This document shows, one piece after another, positions 25,201-37,200 of a stretch of 64,000 nt of DNA. The DNA comes from Pegoplata infirma (taxonomy: Eukaryota > Arthropoda > Insecta > Diptera > Anthomyiidae). The stretch covers positions 73,025,337-73,089,336 of the forward strand of contig OY992540.1 in the NCBI GenBank assembly GCA_963921195.1. Reading direction: 5' to 3'. Each line of letters starts with the position of its first letter. The first letter of the stretch is position 1. Both the position numbers and the translations under genes were made by a program. The notes beneath the pieces were generated by a model. It was not told where the DNA came from. It saw only the letters and a list, made by a program, of their open reading frames with translations, and did not search any database.

Positions 25201-28200
25201 CATAATAGGTTTCATAAAAATACTTCTTGAACATTAAATAAACCGAAAAATGCAATGCGGCTATAGTTATGATGCGGAGTGTAGGTTTTAAGAAAAGAAA
25301 CGCCATGGAGCGCCATAGAATTTCACTAAAGAAATCTAACCAAATTTTAAAGCTCAGATGAGCATTTATTACATTTTTTTTTTTAAATTAAAAAACTTCA
25401 GTGGGCCATAAAAAATAAATTCGAACTAACTTTTATTTGTTTGTCCAATGGTGTACTTTCAGTTAACATTAAAACCATTAAGGCTAATTTTTCTTATTGC
25501 ACAGTGTAGTCATTGGCCCTTACCACAAGAAAACAAAAAGTCTATTTTAACAAAAGTTTTATTTAAAATTTCAAATTTTCAATACATTTTTTTAAAGTCG
25601 ATTTAAAAAAAAAACATTTTGCATGGAAATAAAATTAAAAACTGATTTAAAATATATTGTATTTTTCTATGGTAAGGCTGATTATGTATATTTTTACTTT
25701 TTGGTGAAATTATAATTAAATAGGATATATTTTTTTTTTACCATTATAATGTGTTTGACCATATAAGCTAGCGACTAACAAAAAAGCTTCTTATATGCTG
25801 TTTTAATTTTCTTAACACCGAAAAATTTTGTAACTTCGATTTGTAACTTGGATAATAATTTACCTCCTGGTGAATAAAAATGTATTCACCAACCGGTGAA
25901 TAAAACGCAACATAGTTATCTTTCAACATTTTTTTTTTTTCATCAAATATTTTTTTTTTCATCAACTGTTTTCTTTGGGGGGGTGAAATAAAGCCATAGG
26001 CAATAAGGCCATATGGCCTTATTTCCCAAAGAGTTGAGAAATAAGGCCATATGGCGTTATTACCAACCACTGTTGGAAATAAAGCCATATATGGCTTTAT
26101 TACTCATTTGAATATTTTTCAAAAATGTTCATCATTATTTTGCGGAGAGTGTGGAAATATATTTCCACGTAAATCCTGCTACCCAAAAAAAAATTATTTA
26201 GCGAAGCATCTAAATTAATTTATGGAGTTTGAAATGGCGTACGGACGTAGCGCCCAAGGTCTTATCGCCCAAAACCGTAAATGTCATATCGCCCAAGCTG
26301 CGACATATAGCCCAAAATAATAGGTCTAAAAATGTTATTTCTCCCAAAACCAAATTGTCAAAAAATCCGAAATATTTTTTTTGGACGAAATTTCGAAATT
26401 ACGACTTCTATGATTTGTTTTTTTTTAATAAAGGTTTTCTGCGTAGCCGGCCTTCGGCCGGGCTTAGGGATTACATACTCCATGCATTAAACCCACCCTC
26501 TCTGCAAACCAAAGCTATTTTGGTTATCAGGCCTTTTTGAGGCATAGCAAATTTGATAGCGCAAAGGCCTGCTACCCTAGAAAACTTTACTTTGCGGAGA
26601 GGGTGGGTTTAATGCATGGATTTTGTAATCCCTAAGCCCGGCCGAAGGCCGGCTACACAGAAACACTTTTTTTGTTAAACAATTTTTAAATTAAAAACCC
26701 TGCCAATAAAAAATTGGTGCCTCTAGACCCCTCTAAGTTCCGAGGTTCTTGGTATATGTGGTTTTTTAATTTAAAGATAGTCAAAAAAAAAAAAAATTCT
26801 GCGTAGCCGGCCTTCGGGCGGGCTTAGGGATTATAAACTCCATAAATTAATTTAGCGGCTTCGCTAAATAATTTTTTTTTTTTGGGTAGCAGGATTTTCG
26901 GGGAAATATATTTCCACATTTTCAACTGATATGGCTTTATTTCCACTTTGGTTGCAAAATCAATATGACTTTATTGCTCAATCGTGTTGGTAATAAAGCC
27001 ATATGGCCTTATTTCCCATTGAATTGAGAAATAAGGCCATATGGCCTTATTGCCTATGGCTTTATTTCACCCCCCCGTTTTCTTTTCATCAAAATTTTTT
27101 TACCAAATTTTTGATTACATAAATTTTTTTCATAATTTTTTTTTCATATTTTTTTTCATAAATTTCTTCATTAACATTTTTTTTTTTTTCAATATTTTTT
27201 TTTTGGAAAAAATTTTTTTTCTTTTTTTATAAATTTTTTTTTTTCATAAAAATTTTTTGTTTTCATAAATTTTTTTTTTTTCATCAAAATCTTTTTTGAT
27301 ATCAAAATTTTTTCACCAAAAATGTTGTTTTCCTAAAAAAATTTTTTTTATAATAATTTTGTTTTTCGTGAAAAACAATTTCATTTTTTCCCAATTTTTG
27401 TTACCAAAACTACTTTTTTACTATGTTTAAACTATTGACATAAAAATGTTCCATTTGTTTAACAAATGTACAAAAGAGAGAGTGTTTAATTCTTGGGTGG
27501 CAAATCTTTTAAACTCTCCAAAATGTAAAAACAGTTTTTAATATAATACACTCAATACTTTAATAACTTACCCAGCAAAAACTAGGTAATGTGTTGTGAA
27601 AAGTAATGACTGCCAATTACATTACTTATAACAACTACTCAGTACCCACTGCATTACTTTAGTCCAAAAAGCAACTAGTGGCTTATATTGTAATATGTAA
27701 CTTATTTGCAATAATATAAATAAATTATTGAGAATGTTAAAAATAAATACTTATTTACAAGTTCACTTGTGAAATTAAGTCCAATCAGAAAAAAATATTA
27801 TTTATTTTACCTTTTTAGCTTAAAGTTTCGAGAAAACGAATAATCCAATGATAAATAGTTATTTCAAATTCTGTTGGCAACTATTAATTTTATTCCTTAT
27901 AAGTAACTACTTATTTTACTCGTTGTAGGTAAGTAGTTATTTATCTCCCTACTCGTAAGCTTGTAGGCACTAATTATTTTTGTTTCACGGCCTTTATAGA
28001 ATAAGTAGTGTTTCATGCAATGAGTAAGTACCCAGCAAAAAATAAACGAAGTGGTTCAAAAAGAATTAGTAGTTTCACTACATACAAAGTAGCGATAGGT
28101 GCCGAACTTCATAGTCCGTAGGAAGTACTTTTAAAATCACTTCCAAAAATGTTACAAAATAACAATAAAAACACCTTTCACCAGTTCTTTACTTAATGAT

Positions 28201-31200
28201 TTTGAAGTACCTCTTTCATATGTTCTTAGGAATTAAATTAGAAAGTCCAAATTTCTGTCACTTAAGTATTATATCAAATCAAATCAAATCACCACAACAT
28301 GTTTAGGTTTTGCAAAAATGGTGACAAATTTTGGTAATGGCATTTCATTTCTCTTTATTTAGAGCTTAAAAATCGATTATTGATAAATTTTTCAAATTTC
28401 ATACAAGCAGTTTGACGTTTAACTACCATTCTATATCTTATATCGAAAAAAGTTGGTCCTAAATTAAATAAATACATTTACGAACTGAAGCCGATGTTGC
28501 TGCATCACATTATTAAAGATTGTTTAAGCTTTTTAGAAACTGGTGAATCGATTCGCCGTGAATTTTTATAGTTTTGTGATCTTTATAATTACTCCTTTTT
28601 TAATTTGAGGTATACACGTTTGATTACCAATGAAATTAGTTTTTCTATCACGTAAGCTTTTTAAGATATTCGCGGTTGAATATTGAAATATTTGGGTCTT
28701 CTCTGTAACATATTCTTAAGTTGTTCAAACACAATAGTATTCAATTTAGTAAAAATAGGACATCTTTATTTCAAATCTCGTATCCAAATTTTTCTATCGC
28801 GTACTGTTTTTGAAATATTGGCGTTTGAAAAACTCAAACTCCACTGTTGCTCACTTATATTCATTATAAATCACACTAAAAATCACACTAAAACGCGAAT
28901 ATCTCAAAAACAGAACATGATTGAAAAATTTGGATCAGAGGGTCCATTTTATATGAAATCAAGTCCTATTTGGTGGAATCAACGTAAGAATACGTAACAG
29001 TGGACCCCAAAAAGTGCATAAAAATTGTTTTTTTTTTTTACTTTTTAACAGCGAATATCTCAAAAACGGTACGTGCTATAAAAATTTGGACGGTAGATTT
29101 GGAAGCAGGAGACCAAAATCTATATGGACCAGTTAGAAATTTCACTTGGAAGATTTTTCTGTCGAACAGTGTTTTTAGTGTAAATATTACAAACAAATAC
29201 TCTTTCTTACAAAAAGAAGTAAAAAATCACTTCAAATTTAGAAGTTCTGAACAATTTCTGACATAATCACAATCAAAATCCCAAGAAATATGTACTACTA
29301 AAGAAGTGATGAAAAAACGCTTCCAAAAGGTCAAGTTATATTAACATCCGGATCACTACTTCAGAAGTTGTGATAAAAATGTTAATATACATGTACATAA
29401 TAAACACTAGTGATGTATGTTATACTTGAGTGTCAATCTTTCGCCACTGAAAAGTGGCGAAAAAAGAACATACTTTGTGTGTCACGCCCATATTAAATTC
29501 ATCAATGTTTCAGTTGAAGAAGAAGTACATCTGGTTCATAAGTTGTGGTGAATTTTGTAGTGAATAGTAATCTCTTTTTTTGCTGGGTACATACCAATAA
29601 TTATTACTAATTACTATACTCATTACTAGTAATGAAAAAATTGCTGGGAAATAACTCATTTACACACAAAAAATTATTGGCTAAAAATGTTCAATTAAAT
29701 CGATCAACAAAATTTAAATGAGTCAATCAATGTTTTGATTAAAATTTTTGTTATTTTATTTAACTGTCGAATTGTAAATTTTCAACATACCAGATTTTTT
29801 TCGCTTTAATTTATTTGAATAGATTTATTCAAAAATATACAATATAATCTGGTTTTAAATTTTTTTATTGTTGGCAACATATTGGAAAGCAAAAAAGATG
29901 AATTTTTTGATAATTTTGTCATAAGCTTACAATTCATTTGTTAAATTAGTCATTATTTTGATTGACTATAAATAAAAACTTGATAAAATTGTTTATAAAA
30001 ATCGAAAAAATGTTTGATTGAAATAATTTTCAATCAATCACCTACAATTTGATGATTGGTATAACAATTTTTTTAATTGGAGGAATTTCAATAAAAAAAT
30101 TGATTGAATCCGCGTTTTTGGTGATTGAAATTCGTTTCAAATTTTTTCTGTGTACCAAATTTACAGCTATTTTGGTTTGGACTACATCTTGCTTTCCACA
30201 TGACAGATGGACGGATGTATATATCTGGAGTGTCTTAGAAACGGATCAGTAATATATAAACTTAAATGGGGTCCTCGGTATTTCAATTCGTTTTGCATGA
30301 AATGGCAAATGAATATAATATTATTTTTTCTAAAAAAACCTCGCGTTGGCAATTACATCCAAATCTTCAGCAAAACATTATCATGATTTAATGTTTTGGG
30401 CAAGAGTACAAAATTCACAGCCATTTTTAATCACCTCCTCTGAATTTAGTCGAATTCATACATTTATACAAAAATTAATTTTTACTCACTAACTTTTCGA
30501 TTTCAATTACAGTTTTACGCACTACATCATTGCAACATTGCATGGGTTTTGAATTTGGTCAGTCACGTAATTGCTCGTGTCCCAATTTGAAGACATGTTC
30601 CCGTAATAATACTAATATTTGCGCCAGAACTGACACGGGATGTCACCTTATAAGAAATGAATGTGAATTGGAACAACTAAGATGTCAAGGACAAAGTAAG
30701 TTGGAAAATATTTTAAATGTATAAATTTGTACTAAAAATATTCTCTTATATATAGATCTTACAATTTTACCAGCCATACAATGTAAATTGTTGAGTTCCG
30801 GCGATGAGGGCTCTTGTGCTTGTCCAAACTGGCTAAATTGTCAGCAAAATTCTAGCAATGTATGCGTGGAAACGTTAAGTGGCTGTCGTTTACTTAAATC
30901 TCAATGTGATGTGGAACAACTTAAATGTCAAGGAGAAGGTAAGAATTGCACAAAGAGAAACAACTTGGAATTGAAACTGGGAATAGGTGAAATAAATGAT
31001 AAAGCCCCTATAACAACATAGTGCAACAGGCAATTAAGGACCTGAACCAAACTAACACAGTGTGTAAGTCTTACAATCCTAAGACTTCTTCTGAAGCACA
31101 GATTACTTTAATATGGGATAATAAAGTGACAATTTTTCATCCACTTTTGATTTCCCAAGTAATCGTGCAAATTTGTATTCTTCTCAGCCAAAAACTAATG

Positions 31201-34200
31201 GGCTAAAAATTTGAGTCCAATCGGAGAGACCGGCAATCAAAATTTTGGATTTTTGAAAATTAAAAAAAAAAAAATTAAAGTTGTTATTATTCGACCTTTC
31301 CAATTTAAATTAATAAAAAGTTTTTCTTGTAAATAAATATTCTTTTATTCCATTCCAATATTTCGATTGTCTTTGAGAATCATCAACAGGGGATTTAGTG
31401 AATTTTTATGCACACAAAAACTTAAAAATATGTTGCGAACGTATCGACATCTAGTGCAGTATTAGATGTCGATACGTTCGCAACATATTTTTAAGATTTT
31501 GTGTGCATAAAAATTCACTAAATCCCCTGATGATGATTCTCAAAGAGAATCGAAATATTGGAATGGAATAAAAGAATATTTATTTACAAGAAAAAACTGG
31601 CATCGAGCTCGATGAATTTTTATTTATTTAAAAAAAAAATTAAAAGAAAATTAACCATTGCCGCCCGTCGATCAATGTTTTCGTTTTTTGAAAATTTTTT
31701 AAAAAAAATATTTAAAATAAAAAGTTTTAAGACACATCATATTTATTATTTTAATGCGCGGAACACAAATATCAAAAAAATTCTAAATCTAAATTCTTAA
31801 TGTCGGGTTTCTCCTTCGTTCCTGAATTTTTAGCAAAAAATCTCCAAATATCTTTCAGTCGACCCTTTCATAGAGCTTGAGACAAACAATTTAAACTTAC
31901 AAATATATGATCAATTCTTATTCTCTGAATATCCGTCCCTTACTCTCATTCGTAAAGAGAGTAAGGGACAATGCTAGATCTTCTATCCCGACCCTTATAA
32001 AAGATGACCAAGTGTTCACTGACCCGGTTGATAAGGCTAACCTTTTCGCTGATTTATTTGCAAGAAATTCGTTCTTGCCGGAAGGCGATCAACCACTGCC
32101 AGAACTTGAAAGAGTATCCAGTACTATGCCCAAGATATTTTTCCGAGCTCGTGCAGTTAAAAGGGTTCTTGAAGATCTCAACGTAAATAAGTCACCGGGA
32201 CCCGATGGCATTCCAGCACTGGTTTTAAAGCAGTGCTCATCGGCGTTAGCCCGTCCATTGGCAAACCTTTTTAGCTTTTCGTTACGTAAGGGTACCTACC
32301 CCTCCTGCTGGAAAGTGGCTAACGTTCAACCGATCCCTAAGAAAGGTGCGTCTTCAAACCCCGAGAACTATCGCCCCATATCTATTTGTTCTACGCTCTC
32401 GAAGGTGATGGAGAGCATGGTAAATCACCATCTTGTTGACTATTTAGAGTCAAACTCACTTTTCAGTGACCGACAGTATGGCTTCCGTAAACGTCGCTCT
32501 ACGGGAGACTTGATGGCGTTTCTTTCGGAACGTTGGAGTCGTTCTATCCACCAATTTGGTGAAAGTAAGGTGGTTGCTTTGGATATTTCCAAGGCTTTCG
32601 ATCGTGTGTGGCACGACGCACTTATATCTAAACTCATTGCCTTTGGTGTAAGCAGTGATTTCTCTCGATTTATATTGAGTTTCCTCCGAGACCGAAGTAT
32701 ACGTGTTGTTGTTGATGGGGTGTCATCGCATAGGTTTCGACTTAACTCTGGAGTACCGCAAGGTTCCGTTCTTTCTCCTACTCTTTTTCTTATCTTTATT
32801 AATGACCTTCTTAGTCAAACTTTCAACCCTATCTACTCTTTTGCAGACGACAGCAACATTTGTCATTCATTTTCCTTCGATCATAGGCCAAGCCTTGTAG
32901 AGGTTGGGCGCGTGCGGCAGATTATGAATGACACTCTCAATCAGGACCTGTTGACAATCTCTGAATGGGGTCTTGCGAATAGGGTCGATTTTAATGCACG
33001 CAAGACCCAATGTTGTATGTTGACCCATAGACGTATTGTGGAACCAACATTGTCGTCTGTATCTATTGGTGGTATCGATATTGAGGAATCAGATTCTCTT
33101 GATGTTCTGGGCATGAAAATCCAGTGTGATGTCCGTTGGAATAAACATGTTTTTCAAGTGTCGAAAGAAGCATTCAAGTGTCTTGGTTTCTTAAAACGGT
33201 GCAAGAACTACTTCACTCCTACTGATCTCCTTAATATTTATACCACCTATATCCGGCCGAAGATGGAATACAACTCCCATATATGGGCAGGGGCTTCAGA
33301 GTCTATTCTGAAGCTTCTGGACCGTGTTCAAAGGAGGGCGTCGAAGCTAATCAATGACAGTAGGGTATCCAACTCTATTGACTCTTTGGAGCATCGTCGG
33401 AATGTGGGTTGTGTAACACTGTTCTATCGATATTATCATGGTAAGTGTTCTGCTGAGATAAGCGAACTTATTCCCCGAGCACGGGTTTTTGTTCGGAATA
33501 CTCGCTTGTCTAGTAGGGCTCATCCATTTGTTGTCGATTGCCCAGTGTACCGCACAACGCATTACAGAGAAAATTCATTTATAAGCCGAACTATCCGTAT
33601 GTGGAATATACTTCCTGTAGAGGTCTTCCCTGTCAACTACAATTTGGAAAAGTTCAAATCAAATATCCACAAACACTACTCCCTCTATCCTCCCTCCCAT
33701 AACCTATTTTCCTAATTATCAACACAATGCACTGCATTTATAGGGGACATCCCCTGAGTGTTGGTTAAGTAAAAAAAAAAAAATATGGACAAAATCATAC
33801 CAATGAAAAAAGTTTCCTTGATGAACTAAAACTACCCCAGGAAATCACTTTTTTTAAATGTTTATTTTGTTTACATAATTGTTCAAAAAGCAAACATTTT
33901 ATATGCCACATGAAAGTCATCAAACAGCATTTGGAACGAAAGGATCACAAAAGTAAATTTATTTCGCCCGCCCCTTTTTGGAGGCGTAATATAAAAAATA
34001 ATTTAAATTTTGAAAAAATTGTTTGAATTAAGTGCATAAAAGATAGTATATGTATTTTGTGACATTTATCTCAAGGGGAATTTGTCCCCAAACGTCTCCC
34101 GCCGAACCCTGCTCCCCACAAAAAAAAATATTTGATACATATTGAAGCGTATCAAAAATTGACACAACCGAATGTAATGTTTTTTTTTTTTAATTTTCAA

Positions 34201-37200
34201 AAATTTCAAAACTTTTATTGCCGGGAATTTGGTTTCAAATTTATACCGAATGGCTTCAAATTTATATCACTTACATAAGTCTTAGGCCTAGTGGAATAAA
34301 AATGTTCCCGGATGTTCAAATCAAATGAAAAACTATTTTTCCATACAAAAAAATTACGCTCTAATGGGAGAATTGTCTTTATAACACTCCTAAGACGAAA
34401 AAAATATGTTTTTTATTCTTATAGTCAGAATATAGTCAAAAATTTAAATTTGAATAAGAGGAAGATTTTTTCAAAAATTTCTTCAAATAATTTTTAAATT
34501 ATACTACAATTTTAATAACTTTACACTAAATTTTTTCTTTAAAAATTATAGCCTTAAATGTTACCAACATTTTACAATGCCAAGGATTTCGAATAGGCCA
34601 ACTAAAGAATTGTGCCTGTCCCGAGCTAAAGACTTGTTCCCGTCAAAACTCTACTGGAATTTGTGTTAAAAATTCAAATCAATGCACCCTTATGGCAAAT
34701 ACTTGTGATTTAGAATTGGCTAAATGTAAAGGAGAAAGTAAGTTTTGAACTTAATCACTATTTCTTAAAAGCAAATAAATAAATTCTTTACAGAATGGTG
34801 TCCCACGGACTTAGTACAGTGTCAAAATTTCACTGTGGGTCATCAAAGAAGCTGTACATGCCCAAATCTGAAAACATGTTCTCAAAACAATAGTACTAAT
34901 ATATGTGTTCAACGTAAAGGAGCCTGTAAACTAATGAAGAATCATTGTGAATTGGAGAAGGCTAAATGTAAAGGACAAGGTAGGAAAGCTTTCAGCTTTA
35001 TTATGTTTCTTTGTTAGGGTGCATTAGATGTATGTGTGTTCCACGTTCAACAACGTTACCGAGGGTGTCAGCGGGTACCCAAACCAGCCCGAAAAGTGTT
35101 CACGGAAAGTGTCCTCCAAAAATATTGGTACATTCCACATAACCTCAAAATAAAAAATGCCTTAGTTCGTTTTGTGGTTGACATATGTGAACGGAGTTGG
35201 ATACCGAATCGTATTTAAGCTAGAACAAACATAATGTTTTTTTCCGTTCCCATACTTTTGTGCATTTTTGTGATAGCGTGAGATCTTGTTTGGGTTTCTC
35301 TAATTTTACCTAACTTCACTCGGAGAGTTGTGGAACACATTTAGTAATTGCAAAACTTGTAAACTCTTCCAATTAAGTTGTGGTAGTCAGTACACCAGCA
35401 CTTTTAAATATGAAATTGTACAAAAAAATTTACTGTGTTGCCACTTATTTTATTAAATTTTAATGAACTGCTATCAATGTTGCCATACTACTTACAAAAT
35501 TATTAATTTGATTCTTTTTTTTTATTAGTCTGGTCTCCAACTGCATCTCTACAATGTCAAAATTATAGACCCAACGAATGGCGTTGGTGTGCCTGTCCAC
35601 GGCTGATTAATTGTTGTAAGAAGGAGATACCGTTTTGTGTTAAAAGTCCTCAAGGTTGCCGACTTATGAAAACTGATTGTGAATTGCAAATGGCCAGGTG
35701 TAAAGGAGAAGGTAAGTGATCAAATATATAAAACTTTACGGCTCCTTAAAAATGTTAATCCATTTTGGACCACCTCCAGATAACCTTAAATTTTTGTATA
35801 CACTGAAAGCAAATTAACAGATAAAATCCAGTTGATATGTATATAAAAAGACTTACTAACTGATTTATCACTGATTCTAGGGACTTAAAATTTGGAGTGA
35901 AACTTTCCGGAAAATAGATTCACTAAGGTTTAGTTCTTGTAAGTTCAGTATTTGAGGGGTAAAAAAACATTATCTTTTGTTTTCTTTTTCCGGAAATAAT
36001 TAGTTTAATAAACTTTGGCATGCTGAATATAAATATAAAAAAAAACTGAATTCGTTCAAGTGGTTTTCGAGATATCACCATTTGAAATTCGTCAAAAATT
36101 TCTAAAAATTACGGTTTTTTCCTACGTTTAAGAAATTTAAAAAAATAAAAAAATTCAAAAAGTTTTGCAACTGACTATTTCAAAGAGCTTGAGACTAACT
36201 TTTATTTAAACTTAATTTGAACCAAATCAGAACATTTTATCCCAAGCCGCCTTTCGATCAAAGTTTTTCGTTAAAATTTTCTAAAAACCCAAAACTTTGA
36301 TCGAAAGGCGCCACAGGTTAAAATGATCAGACTTGACTCAAATTAATTTAAATGAAAGTTTGTCTCAAATTCAATAAAAGGGTCAAGTGAAAGAAATTTT
36401 TAGATTTTTTTTGTAGAAATTTCTTAAACGTAGAAAAAAGTGCAATTTTCAAAAAAACATATATTTTTTTTTTGATATTGGTATTGGTATTCAGCGCATC
36501 AAAATTTATAAATATGATGTGTCGAAAGACACGTTTTATTAAAAAAAATTTCAAAAATCCAAAACTTTGATAGCCGGGCGCCAAGGGTTAATTTTGTCTA
36601 ATTGGCATTAAATTTGTAACACATAACTTTTAGGTCTATTGGAATAAAAATTAGTACACTCAAAATAATTCTGCAGTAAAAATATTAGTAAGTGATTTGG
36701 TACCAAAATCTATTAATAAGTTACTAATTACCAGTAGTACGGTAGTTTTTTAGTATCTTCAAAGTACTAAAATTAGTAATTTTTACTGTTTTTGAATAAT
36801 ATTAGTAAAAAATTTTAGTATTGATTACCAACGCCTGCACTAGATCATTTTGGACTAAAAAATTAGTTCATTAGTAAAATTTTTAGTATTGAATACCCAC
36901 GTTTTTTTTTTGGGTGTACGGATATTTGGGAAAATGAAAATTTGAAAAAAATGTCACTTTAACGGTACGTAGGTAGTAGTAGAAATTTTCCTGATTTCAT
37001 AATTTTTATTACGATATTAGGATTCAACAGGTTTTTGGAAAAATTCACTATAATGGGCATGATTCCGAGTTAATTTGATTGTTCAAATCATTCTAAACTG
37101 TATTGGACTTCAACGGCTACAATTAAATAAAATAGTAAATTCCGTATGAATAATTTGAATAATGTGTTGACTCTAATTCTTGTCCTTTTATTATCTGGTA

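Noticed and set aside
27041..27232. Open frame rich in F and N
   Set aside because: It is a translation of the T-rich low-complexity tract.
28683..29266. Two adjacent open frames inside the CCCAGCAAAAA element
   Set aside because: Composition and repeated 'gcgaatatctcaaaaac' phrases indicate repeat text. No transposase motif is seen, and the frames are not kept in the second copy.
32004..33562. Short frames on both strands within the retrotransposon
   Set aside because: They are shadows of the 602-codon reverse transcriptase frame.
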